The notes: generated from the sequence alone by a model not told the origin. DNA of 64,000 nt from Phenylobacterium sp. J367 (GCF_024699985.1 NZ_JAJONA010000001.1:3850501-3914500), one strand, 5' to 3'; shown: positions 18,553 to 28,447, numbered from the stretch's first letter. Translations and numbers: made by a program.

Positions 18553-18939
18553 CTATTTGCCGATGTGGGCGATGGTGGCGATCTCCACCAGGAAGTCGGG
18601 CCGCACGAGCCCGCACTGGATGCAGAACCGGGCCGGCTTGTCGCCCGGGAAGAACTCCGCATAGACCTTGTTGATCGCCTGGTAGTCGGCCCAGTCCTTC
18701 AGGAAGATGTGGTTCATGGTGACGTCGTCCATGGTCCCGCCCGCGGTCTCGATGACGCTCTTGATGGTCTCCAGCACCTGGCGCGTCTGGGCGGCGGCGT
18801 CGCCAACGTGGGCGACGTTGTTGTCCTTGTCGAAGGCGAGCGTGCCCGAGACGTAGACCACGCCGTCGGCCAGCGTGCCGGGCGAGAAGGGGGCGATCGG
18901 CGTGCCCGTGCCGGGCGGGGTGATGACGGTCTTGGGCAT
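18553..18939 (-). CDS. rutC: 3-aminoacrylate deaminase / RidA-family protein RutC
   Basis: This 128-aa protein is a YjgF/YER057c/UK114-family member with exactly the E. coli RutC length. It has [22 protein letters not shown], the family stretch [22 protein letters not shown], and [25 protein letters not shown] with the ligand-binding Arg. In uracil catabolism it converts aminoacrylate toward malonic semialdehyde. It lies between rutB (9-base gap) and rutA. Confidence 0.93.
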   Translation of the reverse strand: MPKTVITPPGTGTPIAPFSPGTLADGVVYVSGTLAFDKDNNVAHVGDAAAQTRQVLETIKSVIETAGGTMDDVTMNHIFLKDWADYQAINKVYAEFFPGDKPARFCIQCGLVRPDFLVEIATIAHIGK

Positions 18940-18948
18940 GGATCCTCC

Positions 18949-19648
18949 TTACGCCGGCGGCATCTGGCCGAACGCGCCCTTGAAGTCGGCGACGCTGGAG
19001 ACCCAGCCGAAGAACTTCTCGATGTTGTAGAGCGCGGCCTGCTGCAGAAACTCCGGCCCCGCCTGGTGCGTGGCGTCCTCCAGCACGACGCCGAAGTATT
19101 CCAGCATGAAGCCGTCCCGGAGCGTCGATTCCACACAGACGTTGGTGGCGATGCCCACGAAGACGATGTTCCGGATGCCGCGCGAGCGCAGGACGCTGTC
19201 GAGCTGCGAGTTGAAGAAGCCGGAATAGCGGGTCTTGTGCAGGACGATGTCGCCGGGCTGCGGCTTCAGGTCGTCGACCAGCTCGTAGTCCCAGGTCCCC
19301 CCGCGCCAGCAGCTTTCCGTGCAATTCAGGGCGCGCCCGCATCGTCTTGAGCGCATTGGACTTGTGCCAGTTTGGCGAGCCCTCGCCGCCAGCCTCCACA
19401 TAGTCGGCGTCCCAGCCGTTCTGGAAGTAGATCACCGGCATCCCGGCCGCGCGCGCGGTGTCGAGCACGCCCTTGATCTTGCCGATCACCGCAGGCGCGC
19501 CCGAGATGTCGAACCCGGCCAGGTCCAGGTAGCCGCCGGGCGAGGCATAGGCGTTCTGCATGTCGATGACCACGACCGCCGTCTGGGCCGGCGCGAGCGC
19601 CACCGGCTCCGGCCGGGCCGGCAGGACGAGGGTGTCGGTCTTGGTCAT
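18949..19648 (-). CDS. rutB: Ureidoacrylate amidohydrolase RutB, one frameshift
   Basis: RutB is an isochorismatase-fold amidohydrolase that cleaves ureidoacrylate to aminoacrylate, CO2 and ammonia. The catalytic triad is visible: Asp29 in [18 protein letters not shown], Lys in [15 protein letters not shown] and Cys in [18 protein letters not shown]. One extra base in the run 19297-19302 breaks the frame between KLLARG and [12 protein letters not shown]. The corrected length is 232 aa, as expected. It is the first gene of the minus-strand rut operon and divergent from rutE. Confidence 0.93.
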
Positions 19649-19661
19649 TCACGCCCGCTCT

Positions 19662-19671
19662 GTCTCGAGAC
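19662..19671. promoter_or_regulatory. Palindrome in the rutB-rutE divergent region
   Basis: GTCTCGAGAC is a perfect 10-bp palindrome in the 75-base gap between the divergent starts of rutB and rutE, where a shared regulator would be expected to bind. It does not match the E. coli RutR consensus (TTGACCA-TGGTCAA type). It is offered only as a candidate. Confidence 0.25.
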
Positions 19672-19723
19672 CGGCCACCATGGCATAGCGGCAGGCGAAG
19701 CCAAGCCTCGGAGAACGCCGGTC

Positions 19724-20315
19724 ATGGCCGAACCCCTCGATGCCGCCGCCCTGGACAGCCTGTTCCGCGAGGCGCGCACCCGCAACGCCTTCACCGACCG
19801 GCCGGTCCCCGAGGCCCTGCTGCGCGAGCTCTACGACCTGCTGAAATGGGGCCCGACCGCGTCGAACGCGACGCCGGCCCGTTTCGTCTTCCTCACGACG
19901 CCCGAGGCGAAGGCCCGGCTCGCGCCCCACCTGTCCAGGTCCAATGCCGCGAAGAGCATCGGCGCGGCGGTCCAGGTGATCGTCGCCTATGACCTGGCGT
20001 TCTCGGAGACGATCCCCAGGCTCTTCCCGCACAATCCGGGCTCGGCCGCCTGGTTCGCCAAGCCGGAGGTGGCCCAGGAGACCGCGTTCCGGAACGGCTC
20101 CCTGCAGGGCGCCTACATGATCCTGGCCGCCCGCGCGCTCGGCCTGGACTGCGGGCCAATGTCCGGGTTCGACAGGGCAGGGGGTGGACGCCGAGTTCTT
20201 CGCCGGCACGGACTGGCGGTCCAACTTCCTCTGCAACCTCGGCTACGGCTCCGACGAGAACCTCTTCCCGCGCAATCCCAGGCTTGGGTTCGAAGAGGCC
20301 TGCCGGATCCTCTAG
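19724..20315 (+). CDS. rutE: Malonic semialdehyde reductase RutE, one frameshift
   Basis: RutE is a nitroreductase-fold FMN enzyme that reduces malonic semialdehyde to 3-hydroxypropionate, the last step of the Rut pathway. Motifs are [65 protein letters not shown] and, after the break, [20 protein letters not shown]. One extra G in 20180-20184 separates the two frames. The corrected 196 aa equals the E. coli length. The stop TAG shares a CTAG with the stop of the convergent kinase gene. Confidence 0.93.
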
Positions 20316-21180
20316 CGCTCGCCCACCGGCTGGCGCTGGGCGTCGAGCTCTACGGTCCAGTCGGCGCGTTCCGGCATCTCGGCCAGGATCCAGCGGGTCA
20401 GGCGCTCGTAGTGCTGGACGAAGCGCGCGACCTCCGCGTCGCTCATGCCCTTGCCGGTCTTGGCCTTCAGCCGGTGCTCCTGTTCGGTCCGCCAGCCGAC
20501 GACCACCTCGAACCCCGGGGCCGCCATCAGCGACAGGCTGTGTATCTTCGCGAACAACGCCTGGTAGGGCCCGTCGAGCTGCTCGTTGACCCAGCCGCGC
20601 CAGCGGCCGTCGGGGTCCTCGTCGCGCTCCAGGTCATTCACCGGGGTCGCCAGCGCCGCCAGCCCCCTGGCCGCGGGCGCCGACGCACCAGCCCTCGAAG
20701 ATCACCACGTCCACGGGCGTGGCGATGGTCTCCCCAAGTCCCCCGCGGCGTGCGGTTGTCAGTGGCCTTGTCGAACTTCGGCAGCGTCACCCGGCCCCTG
20801 GTGCGGAGCTGGTCCAGCGTCGCGCCAGCCATGGCCACGTCATGCGTCCCGGGCGGCCCGCGGGTCGCCAGCAGGGGATGAACGTCCTTGGCGAGCTGTT
20901 CCCGCGCCGACTTGGGCAGGTAGAAGTCGTCCAGCGACACCGCGACCGCGCTCAGCCCCTTGGCTTCCAGCAGCTTCACCGTCGCTGCGGCCACCGTCGA
21001 CTTGCCCGATCCCTGCGCCCCGCACAGCCCGAGGATCGCCGTCCGCCGCCGGACCTGCCGCAGGCGCGCGGCGCGGTCGGCGAGCGGACGGCACACCCAT
21101 TCGAGGGTCGCGCGGAAGGTCTCCGGCAATTCCTCGGTCGCCAGAAACTCGGGAAGCCAGTCGTCGTCGCGCAAGATCAC
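20312..21180 (-). CDS. P-loop kinase of the D-glycerate 3-kinase type, two frameshifts
   Basis: The N-terminal part has the Walker A motif [14 protein letters not shown] (about residue 52) and a P-loop kinase lid region ([34 protein letters not shown]), the pattern of glycerate/pantothenate-like kinases. After the breaks it continues [12 protein letters not shown], then [22 protein letters not shown] and a C-terminus ending [10 protein letters not shown]. Indels are inferred near 20731-20745 and at the C run 20663-20667 (rc CCAGGGGGCTGG). The corrected length is about 288 aa. The start is GTG 21180. Family assignment rests on motif order and the substrate is uncertain. Confidence 0.75.
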
Positions 21181-21202
21181 CCCTTCGCGGGGCGCCGGCC
21201 CC

Positions 21203-22198
21203 TCAGTATCCGCCGATCACCGGCAGGACTTCGCCGGTGATGTAGCTCGACATCTGCGGAGAGGCGAGGAAGACGAAGGCTGGCGCGATCTCTTCCGGCT
21301 GGGCCGGGCGCTTCATCGGGACCTTCGCCCCGAATTCCTCGATCTCCTTGCCCACCTTGTCGGCGGGGTTGAGCGGCGTCCAGACCGGCCCCGGCGCCAC
21401 GCAGTTCACCCGGATGCCCTTGGGCACGAGGCTGCCGGCCAGAGCGCGGGTGAAGGCGTGGATGCCGCCCTTGGTCATGGAATAGTCGAGCAGGCGCTTC
21501 TCCCCATCGATGCCGGTGACCGAGCCGGTGTTCACGATCGCCGAGCCCGGCTTCATGTGCGGGATCGCCGCCTGGGCCATGTGGAAATAGCCGTAGAGGT
21601 TGGTCTTCAGCGTCCGGTCGAAGTGCTCGAGCGTCAGGTCGGCGATGTCGTGGACGTGGTTCTGGAAGGCGGCGTTGTTCACCAGGATGTCGAGCTTCCC
21701 GAGCTCCTTCAGCGTCTTCTGCACGGCGACGGCGGCATAGGCCGGGTCGGCCACGTCGCCCGGGATAAGGATGGCGCGCCGGCCTTCCTTCTCGACGGCC
21801 TGCTTGGTCAGCTCGGCGTCCTCGTCCTCGTTCAGGTAGGCGATGGCGACGTCGGCGCCCTCCCGGGCGAACAGCACCGCCACTGCCCGCCCGATGCCGG
21901 AATCGGCCCCGGTGATCAGCGCGACCTTGTCCTTCAGCTTGCCCGAGCCCTCCCAGTAGGGCGCATCCCACATGGGCTGCAGCTCGAGGTCGGCCTCCAC
22001 GCCGGGCTTTTCCAGATGCTGCCTCGGGAGCGGCGGAACGGGGTATTCCCGTGCGCCGGCCTGCATGGGCTTCTCGTCCTCGCCGGACTCGAAGGAACGC
22101 TGCTCGTGCTTGGCGTCGAGCGGCGCCTGGATCTCGCGTTCGGCCTGGGCGGCGCGGTCGCCCTCGGCGGCGAAGCGGCCGGTTTCGGATTGGCTCAT
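21203..22198 (-). CDS. SDR-family oxidoreductase of the YhdF/YhxC (general-stress) type
   Basis: The 331-aa protein has a polar N-terminal extension of about 85 residues ending DAPYWEGSGKLKDK, followed by a classical SDR fold: ALITGADSGIGRAVAV (cofactor), NNAAFQNHV, the Ser of NTGSVTGIDG and the YSMTKGG catalytic Tyr/Lys. The C-terminal SYITGEVLPVIGGY is typical. Such extended SDRs are often stress-induced glucose/ribitol dehydrogenase-like proteins; the substrate is unknown. It sits between the kinase and metC on the same strand. Confidence 0.85.
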   Translation of the reverse strand: MSQSETGRFAAEGDRAAQAEREIQAPLDAKHEQRSFESGEDEKPMQAGAREYPVPPLPRQHLEKPGVEADLELQPMWDAPYWEGSGKLKDKVALITGADSGIGRAVAVLFAREGADVAIAYLNEDEDAELTKQAVEKEGRRAILIPGDVADPAYAAVAVQKTLKELGKLDILVNNAAFQNHVHDIADLTLEHFDRTLKTNLYGYFHMAQAAIPHMKPGSAIVNTGSVTGIDGEKRLLDYSMTKGGIHAFTRALAGSLVPKGIRVNCVAPGPVWTPLNPADKVGKEIEEFGAKVPMKRPAQPEEIAPAFVFLASPQMSSYITGEVLPVIGGY

Positions 22199-22252
22199 GG
22201 CATGTCCCTCGCTGGTGTTCAGCGGGGCAACTGCCGGGGCGTGGGGAGGTTC

Positions 22253-23416
22253 CTAGGCGGCGTCCGCGGCGTAGGCCGCCAGCCCGCGCGTCAGGTCGGC
22301 GATCAGGTCGTCGGCGTTCTCCAGGCCCACATGCAGCCGGATCAGCGGGCCGCCGTAGTCGCGCTTGAACGTCCGGGTGTGCAGCTGGGGGTCGCAGGAG
22401 ATCGCCAGGCTCTCGAACCCGCCCCACGAGAATCCCAGGCCAAACAGGGTGAGCGCGTCCAGGAAGGCGTTCACCGCCGCCTCCGGCGCCGGCTTCAGCG
22501 CGAAGGCGAAGAGGCCGCAGCCGCCGCGGAAGTCCCGGGCGAAGAGTTCGTGCCCGGGCGCGCCGGGCAGGGCGGGGTGATAGATCTCCGCCACCTCGGG
22601 CCGCGCCTTCAACCAGTGCGCCAGCTTCAGGGCGCTGGCCCCGTGCCGCTCCAGGCGGGTCGGCAGGGTCCTGAGGCCCCGGAGCATCTGGTAGGCGTCG
22701 TCCTGTGAGACCGCCCAGCCGAGGTGGAGCACGCCCTCGTCGAGCTTCCTGACCAGGGCCGGGTCGCGCGCCGCGGCCGATCCCATGAAGACGTCGGAGT
22801 GGCCGCCGACATACTTGGTCAGCGCCTGGATCGAGATGTCCACGCCATGATGCAGCGGCTTGTAGAGATATCCCGCGCCCCAGGTGTTGTCGGACGCCGT
22901 CAGGATGCCGCGTTCGCGGGCGAGTTCGGCGACGCGGGACTGATCCACCATCTCGAAGGTCAGCGAGCCGGGGCTCTCCAGCAGGATCAGCCGCACGGCA
23001 TCCGAGGCGCCCTTCACCAGGGTCTCGGCGTCGAGGTCGGGCGGATAGTAGGTGGTCTTCACCCCGAAACGCTTGAGCACGAGGTCGCAGAACCTTCGCG
23101 TCGGCTTGTAGATGGCGTCGCTGACCAGCACCTCGTCGCCGGTCTTCAGCACGGCCAGGAGAGCGCCGGCCATGGCTGCGAGGCCGGAGGGATAGAGCGC
23201 GACGCCGACCGCGCCCTCCAGGGTCGCCAGCGCCTCCTGCAGCGCCGCCTGGGCGGCGAGCCCCTGTCGGCCATAGGTGACGTGGTTGTCGTCGTCATAG
23301 AGCGCCGCTGCGCTGGGCAGGAGGACGGTCGAGCCCTTCTGGATGGGCGGCCCCACGGTCTTCACCAGCTTGGGCGGCGTGCTTCCGGCGCGGATCAGGC
23401 GGGTTTCGTCGTCCAT
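22253..23416 (-). CDS. metC: Cystathionine beta-lyase
   Basis: This 387-aa PLP enzyme of the Cys/Met-metabolism family probably cleaves cystathionine to homocysteine. Visible are RAGSTPPKLVKTVGPPIQKGSTVLLP, TYGRQGLAAQAALQEALATLEGA, YPSGLAAMAGALLAVLKTGDEVLVSD, SDNTWGAGYLYKPLHHG and the Schiff-base lysine in IQALTKYVGGHSDVFMG. C-terminal SLAISCDPQLHTRTF is typical of MetC-type beta-lyases. It is divergent from the substrate-binding lipoprotein at 23500. Confidence 0.9.
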   Translation of the reverse strand: MDDETRLIRAGSTPPKLVKTVGPPIQKGSTVLLPSAAALYDDDNHVTYGRQGLAAQAALQEALATLEGAVGVALYPSGLAAMAGALLAVLKTGDEVLVSDAIYKPTRRFCDLVLKRFGVKTTYYPPDLDAETLVKGASDAVRLILLESPGSLTFEMVDQSRVAELARERGILTASDNTWGAGYLYKPLHHGVDISIQALTKYVGGHSDVFMGSAAARDPALVRKLDEGVLHLGWAVSQDDAYQMLRGLRTLPTRLERHGASALKLAHWLKARPEVAEIYHPALPGAPGHELFARDFRGGCGLFAFALKPAPEAAVNAFLDALTLFGLGFSWGGFESLAISCDPQLHTRTFKRDYGGPLIRLHVGLENADDLIADLTRGLAAYAADAA

Positions 23417-23499
23417 GCGGGGTTGCGGGCCCAGGTTGCGCTGGCGAAAGTGCCTGCGGGCACATAGAGCCCAAGGGTTTCCACGATCAAGGAGCAGGC

Positions 23500-24599
23500 A
23501 TGATCAGGCGCCTGGCGGCGACGGCGATGTTCAGCCTCTGCCTGGCGGCGTGCGAACGCCAGCCGGCGCCGCCCGAGCCGGCGAAGGCCGCTCCGAAGGT
23601 TCAGACGCCCGCGGCCATCGCCTACACCCCCGCCGTCAGTCCGACGCTCGAGGCGGTGCGCAAGCGCGGCTATGTCGCCTGCGGCGTTCATCCAGGTCTT
23701 CCGGGATTTGCCTTCCCGGACGCCCGCGGCGTCTGGCGCGGCTTCGACGTGGACATCTGCCGGGCGGTGGCCGTCGCCACATTGGGCGATGCGGCCAAGG
23801 TGCGCTTCATCCCGATCGTCGCCCAGGACCGCTTCAGCGCGCTCCAGAAGGGCCAGATCGACCTCCTGGCGCGCAATACGAGCCTGACCTTCGCCCGCGA
23901 CGCCGGCCTGGGCCTCGATTTCGCGGCGGTCACCTACTACGACGGCCAGGGCTTCCTCGCCCCGCGGTCGCTCGGCGTGACGAGCGCGGAGGAACTCTCG
24001 GGCGCGCGGATCTGCGTCCAGTCGGGTACGGCCAGCGAGGCCAACCTCGCGGACTGGTTCAACAGCCGGGGCCTCCGCTTCCAGCCCGTTATGGCGGCGT
24101 CGGAGGAAGACGCGCGGCGTCTGTATCAGGAGGAGGCCTGCGACGTGTTCAGCGCCGACATCTCGGCGCTGGCGGCTTCGCGCTCGGTGCTCAACAACCC
24201 GGGGGCGCACGTCATCCTGCCCGAGGTGATCTCCAAGGAGCCTCTCGGCCCCGTGGTGAGGCAGACGGATCCCACGTGGGCCGACATCGTCCGCTGGACG
24301 GTCTACGCGACCGTGCTCGCCGAAGAGCTGGGGCTGACCTCCCGCACCGTGGAGGCGGCCCGGGGAGACGGTCACCGACCCGCAGGCGCGGCGCCTGCTC
24401 GGCCTCGAAGGCGGCCTGGGCCCGCTGCTCGGCCTGAAGGACGACTGGGCCTACCAGGTCATCAAGCAGGTCGGCGCCTATCACGAGATCTTCCGGCGGG
24501 ACGTGGGGGGCCGACTCCGCCCTCAACCTCGATCGCGGCCTGAACGCGCTCTGGAACGCTCCGAAGCCCGGCCTGATGTACGCCCCGCCGATGCGCTGA
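23500..24599 (+). CDS. Orphan amino-acid ABC-transporter substrate-binding lipoprotein (AapJ/BztA type), two frameshifts
   Basis: The signal MIRRLAATAMFSLCLAAC has a lipobox, unlike classical soluble AapJ. The mature part matches general L-amino-acid binding proteins: GVHPGLPGFAFPDARGVWRGFDVDICRAVA, QDRFSALQKGQIDLLARNTSLTFARD and VTYYDGQGF. After the breaks it continues ETVTDPQARRLLG, then WAYQVIKQVGAYHEIFRRD and LNALWNAPKPGLMYAPPMR. Single extra Gs are inferred at 24362-24365 and 24505-24510. The corrected length is 365 aa. No permease or ATPase gene is adjacent, so it may be an orphan receptor or a sensor. Confidence 0.85.
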
Positions 24600-24648
24600 A
24601 CCATCCGCAGCCCACAGGCGTCACGCGGAGAGCTCGACGGGCTTCCCG

Positions 24649-25137
24649 CTAGGCTGGACGCTCACGGGCCATTTCGATGAGGGTCGGGCGGAAGCCGGCG
24701 GCGGCGAACAGCCGCTGGGCGTCTGCGTTGGCGTGGGCGGTGGAGAGGACGATGCGCGGCGCGCCGGCGTCGAGCAGGGCCGCGGCCATGGCCTCCAGCA
24801 GGCGCCGGCCCGTCCCATGGCCACGGTGGTCGGGGTCGACCAGCAGGTCGTGGACCGCGCCACAGGGGCCGCGCAGCGCCAGCCAGTCGAAGTCTTCGAG
24901 GGCGCCATAGGCGTAGCCGACCACCCGGCCGGCCTGCTCGGCGACCAGGACGAAGGCGCCTTCGCGCTGGGCCTCGTCCTTCAGGAAGGCCGCATAGCCG
25001 CGCTCCGTCTGCGGCGTGGCGGCGATGAAGCGCTGGGGATCGAAGCTGTGGTGTAGGGCGACGAGGGCGGCGCCCAGGCGGCCGAGGGCGGCGGCGTCCT
25101 GGGGTGTCGCGCGGCGGATCACAACGTCAGCGGCCAT
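24649..25137 (-). CDS. GNAT-family N-acetyltransferase
   Basis: This 162-aa protein follows the GNAT pattern: VVIRRATPQDAAALGRL at the start, VVGYAYG (beta4), VHDLLVDPDHRGHGTGRRLLEAMAAALLDAGA (acetyl-CoA loop) and ANADAQRLFAAAGF. It lies 6 bases downstream of a second GNAT gene, so the two may be co-transcribed with sseA and cysK. The substrate is unknown. Confidence 0.85.
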   Translation of the reverse strand: MAADVVIRRATPQDAAALGRLGAALVALHHSFDPQRFIAATPQTERGYAAFLKDEAQREGAFVLVAEQAGRVVGYAYGALEDFDWLALRGPCGAVHDLLVDPDHRGHGTGRRLLEAMAAALLDAGAPRIVLSTAHANADAQRLFAAAGFRPTLIEMARERPA

Positions 25138-25143
25138 CGCGGC

Positions 25144-25641
25144 TCAGAGCTCCAGCACCATGGCGCAGCGGTCCTGAGGCCGCGCGCTGCTTCGCCCGCG
25201 AGAATGGCGTCGAACTCGGGCGGCGCGTCGTCCCAGAACCGGAATCCGGCCGAGGCGTAGAAGGGTCCATTGAACGGCACGTCGCGGAAGGTCGTCAGGC
25301 TCAGTCGCCGGAAGCCGGCCCCGCGCGCGAAGGCGATCACCTCGGCCAACATCCGGCGACCGAGGCCCTTGCCCTGATGGCCCTGGGCGACGGCGAACTC
25401 GTCGATATGCAGGCGCTCGCCGTGGGCCGTGGCGCCGAGGAAGGCCTGCACGTGGCCGCCCGCGACCGCGACCCACAGGGTGCCGGCCTCCTGCCGCCCG
25501 CTCCAGGCCTCGGGCGGGGTGAACTCGCTGAAGATGCGCTCGGGCACGTCGCGGCCGTGGAAGGATCCCGCGGCGGAGAGCTCCACGGCGGGCAGGGCGG
25601 CGAGGTCTTCCGGGCGGGCGGGGCGGATCTCGATGGGTCAG
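25144..25641 (-). CDS. GNAT-family N-acetyltransferase, N- and C-terminal frames disturbed
   Basis: The core reads as a GNAT domain: WVAVAGGHVQAFLGA, LHIDEFAVAQGHQGKGLGRRMLAEVIAFARGAGFRRLSLTTF and FYASAGFRFWDD. The open frame starts only at GTG 25586, but IEIRPARPEDLAALPAVELSAAG is encoded just upstream, so the true start lies near the sseA stop with an indel around 25635-25641. At the other end, the frame that carries the typical ending RCAMVLEL stops at 25144, 6 bases before the next gene, so a base is probably missing near 25171-25180. The 25144-25641 extent therefore assumes two compensating indels, and the start codon is unresolved. Confidence 0.65.
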   Translation of the reverse strand: MTHRDPPRPPGRPRRPARRGALRRGILPRPRRARAHLQRVHPARGLERAAGGRHPVGRGRGRPRAGLPRRHGPRRAPAYRRVRRRPGPSGQGPRSPDVGRGDRLRARGRLPATEPDDLPRRAVQWTLLRLGRIPVLGRRAARVRRHSRGRSSARPQDRCAMVLEL

Positions 25642-26480
25642 GCTCCGGTGACGACAGGAACGTCCGCCCGTGCGCCCCACTCGGACCACGAACCGTCATA
25701 GACCGCCACGTCCTCGCGGCCGAGGCGGGCGAGCGCCAGCGCCAGGGTCGAGGCGGTCACGCCCGAGCCGCAGGTGGTGACGATCGGGCGGGCGAGGTCC
25801 ACCTGGGCGTCCTCGAACAGGGCGCGCAGCTCGTCGGCGGACTTCAGGGTCCCGTCGGGCCGGACGACGCCGTCGGAGGGCAGGTTGAGCGCGCCCGGCA
25901 TATGGCCCGACCGCAGGCCCGGCCTGGGCTCGGCGGCCTCGCCGCGGAACCGCGCCGCCGGACGGGCGTCCACCACCTGGGCCTCGCGCCGCTCCAGGAG
26001 CTGGCGCACGGCGTCCAGGTCGCGGACCAGGCCGGCGTCGAACGCCGCGTCGAGCTGGCTGGCCGCCGGTGCGGACGGGGTGGTCTCCACCGGCCGGCCC
26101 TCGGCGCGCCACTTGGGCAACCCGCCGTCCAGCACGAACACCCTCGGGAACCCCATGGTCCGCAGCGTCCACCAGACCCTGGGCGCCGAGTAGATGCCGT
26201 GGGCGTCGTAGACGACGATCGTCGCGTCCCGGCGCAGACCCAGCTCGCCGATCATCTCCGCGAACGCCTCCGGGGTCGGCAGCATGTGCGGCAGGTCGGT
26301 CGCCGGATCGCAGACGCCGTTGATGTCGAAGAACACCGCGCCGGGGAGATGACCCGCCGCGTAGCTGTCGCGCCCATGGCCTGCCTGGCCGACCTTCGGC
26401 AGGGTGGCGTCGACGACCTGGATAGCCGGATCGCCGACGCGTTCGCCCAGCCAGGCCGTGGAGACGACGGGATCTGTCAT
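25638..26480 (-). CDS. sseA: 3-mercaptopyruvate sulfurtransferase
   Basis: This is a two-domain rhodanese-fold sulfurtransferase of about 280 aa. The N-terminal inactive domain contains YAAGHLPGAVFFDI and VVYDAHGIYSAPRVWWTL. The C-terminal domain holds the active Cys in the loop TCGSGVTA, the 3-mercaptopyruvate-type CG(S/A)GVTA motif, after SGHMPGALNLP. ATG 26480 overlaps the cysK stop by ATGA and is preferred to the upstream GTG. Coupling with cysteine synthase suggests a shared role in cysteine and sulfane-sulfur metabolism. Confidence 0.92.
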   Translation of the reverse strand: MTDPVVSTAWLGERVGDPAIQVVDATLPKVGQAGHGRDSYAAGHLPGAVFFDINGVCDPATDLPHMLPTPEAFAEMIGELGLRRDATIVVYDAHGIYSAPRVWWTLRTMGFPRVFVLDGGLPKWRAEGRPVETTPSAPAASQLDAAFDAGLVRDLDAVRQLLERREAQVVDARPAARFRGEAAEPRPGLRSGHMPGALNLPSDGVVRPDGTLKSADELRALFEDAQVDLARPIVTTCGSGVTASTLALALARLGREDVAVYDGSWSEWGARADVPVVTGA

Positions 26481-27478
26481 GCCAGCCACGTGGGGACCGG
26501 CAGGCCCTTCTCGCCGAGGAAGCCCGGGTTGTAGATCTTCGACTGGTAGCGCTGACCGTGGTCGCAGAGGATCGTCACCACGGTGTGGCCGGGACCCAGG
26601 TCCTTGGCGAGGCGGATCGCGCCGGCGACGTTGATCCCCGTCGAGCCGCCCATCACCAGGCCCTCGTATTCCACGAGGTCATAGATCGCGTGCAGCATCT
26701 CCTCGTCGGAGATCCGGTAGGAGCGGTCGATGGCGAGGCCTTCCAGGTTGGCGGTGATCCGCCCCTGGCCGATGCCCTCGCTGATCGAACTGCCCTCGGC
26801 CTTCAGTTCCCCGTCGGTGTAGTAGGCGTGGAGCGCGGCGCCGTGCGGGTCGGCGAGGCCGATCACCACATCCTTCTTCCGCTCGCGCAGGGCCTCGGCG
26901 ACGCCGGCCAGCGTCCCGCCGGAACCCACCGCGCAGACGAAGCCGTCGACCGTGCCGCCGGTCTGGCGCCAGATCTCCGGACCTGTGCCGGCGACGTGGG
27001 CCTGGCGGTTCGCCACGTTGTCGAACTGGTTGGCCCAGACCGCGCCGGCCGGCTCCTTGGCGTCAAGTTCCGCGGCCAAGCGGCCGGAATACTTCACATA
27101 GTTGTTCTCATTGGCGTAGGGGACCGCGTCCACCTCGACGAGTTCCGCGCCGTACAGCCGGATGGCGTCCTTCTTCTCCTGGCTCTGGGTGCGCGGGATG
27201 ACGATGGTGCATCTGTAGCCCAGCGCCTTGCCGACCATGGCGAGCCCGATGCCGGTATTGCCCGCCGTGCCCTCCACGATCCGGCCTCCCGGGCGAAGCA
27301 GGCCCTTCGACTCGGCGTCGCGGACGATCCACAGCGCGGCCCGGTCCTTTACCGACTGGCCCGGATTCATGAACTCGGCCTTGGCGAGGATCTCGCAGCC
27401 CGTGGCCTCGCTCGCCCGGTTCAGGCGGATGAGCGGCGTGTTTCCGATGGCGTCCAGGACGCTTCTGGCGACTTCCAT
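26477..27478 (-). CDS. cysK: Cysteine synthase A
   Basis: This 333-aa fold-type II PLP enzyme makes cysteine from O-acetylserine and sulfide. It has IGNTPLIRL at the start, the PLP lysine in MNPGQSVKDRAALWI, the phosphate-binding EGTAGNTGIGLAM and the substrate loop VCAVGSGGTLAGVAEAL. The C-terminus TILCDHGQRYQSKIYNPGFLGEKGLP is characteristic of the slightly longer CysK group. It is the first gene of the cysK-sseA-GNAT-GNAT minus-strand run and divergent from kdsA. Confidence 0.93.
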   Translation of the reverse strand: MEVARSVLDAIGNTPLIRLNRASEATGCEILAKAEFMNPGQSVKDRAALWIVRDAESKGLLRPGGRIVEGTAGNTGIGLAMVGKALGYRCTIVIPRTQSQEKKDAIRLYGAELVEVDAVPYANENNYVKYSGRLAAELDAKEPAGAVWANQFDNVANRQAHVAGTGPEIWRQTGGTVDGFVCAVGSGGTLAGVAEALRERKKDVVIGLADPHGAALHAYYTDGELKAEGSSISEGIGQGRITANLEGLAIDRSYRISDEEMLHAIYDLVEYEGLVMGGSTGINVAGAIRLAKDLGPGHTVVTILCDHGQRYQSKIYNPGFLGEKGLPVPTWLA

Positions 27479-27592
27479 GATCGCTACTTAAGCGTCGGGG
27501 GCCCGCAGGAACAGGGGCCGGCGCGCGAAGCTCTTGTGCCCGCCCGCGCGGCAGGCCACTTAGCCGCCGACCTCCTCTGCAGGGATTGCGAG

Positions 27593-28447
27593 ATGCCCGC
27601 TCTGACGCTCGACCGCTGGAACCTCTCGATCGGCGACGGCCATCCGCTGCTGGTGATCGCCGGGCTCAACGTCATCGAGGACCTGGACCTGGCGCTCGCC
27701 ACCGCGCGCCATCTGAAGGCCGTCTGCGCCGAACTCGGCCTGCCCTATGTGTTCAAGGCGAGCTACGACAAGGCCAACCGCTCCTCGATCAAGAGCTTCC
27801 GTGGCCCCGGCCTGCAGAAGGGCCTGGAGATTCTCGCCGAGGTGAAGCGGCAGGTGGACGTGCCGATCGCCACCGACATCCACGCGCCGGAGGAGGCCGC
27901 CCCGGTCGCCGCGGTCGCCGACATCGTGCAGATCCCGGCCTTTCTCTGCCGGCAGACCGACCTCGTGGTCACCGCGGCCCGCGCCACCCATGCGGCCGGC
28001 GGCTGGCTGCACGTGAAGAAGGGCCAGTTCCTCGCCCCCTGGGACGCGAAGAACATCGTCTCCAAGGTGCAGGAAGCCACCGACGGCGCCGAGTTCACCA
28101 TCCTCTGCGAGCGCGGCAATTCCTTCGGCTACAACAACCTGATCGTCGACATGCTCGGCATCGGCGAGATGAAGAAGCTCGGCGTCCCCGTCACGATCGA
28201 CGCCACCCATGCCGTCCAGCTCCCCGGCGCCGACCCGCGGACCGGCGGCGCCTCGACCGGCGGACGGCGCGAAGGCGTGGCGGTGATCGCCAAGGCCGCC
28301 GTGGCGTCCGGCGCCGACGGTGTCTTCCTGGAATTCCACCCGGATCCGGACAAGGCGCTGTGCGACGGCCCGAGCTGCCTGCCCCTGGATGGCGCCAAGG
28401 ACCTGCTCGCCACGCTCAAGGCCCTGCACGCCGTGGTGAACGGCTGA
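27593..28447 (+). CDS. kdsA: 3-deoxy-8-phosphooctulonate (KDO-8-P) synthase
   Basis: KdsA condenses arabinose-5-phosphate and phosphoenolpyruvate to KDO-8-phosphate for the LPS inner core. The 284-aa TIM-barrel protein shows [90 protein letters not shown] and [13 protein letters not shown] 27593 follows AGGGATTGCGAG. It opens a run of three LPS-core genes (kdsA, hldE, hldD) on the same strand. Confidence 0.95.
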   Translation: MPALTLDRWNLSIGDGHPLLVIAGLNVIEDLDLALATARHLKAVCAELGLPYVFKASYDKANRSSIKSFRGPGLQKGLEILAEVKRQVDVPIATDIHAPEEAAPVAAVADIVQIPAFLCRQTDLVVTAARATHAAGGWLHVKKGQFLAPWDAKNIVSKVQEATDGAEFTILCERGNSFGYNNLIVDMLGIGEMKKLGVPVTIDATHAVQLPGADPRTGGASTGGRREGVAVIAKAAVASGADGVFLEFHPDPDKALCDGPSCLPLDGAKDLLATLKALHAVVNG

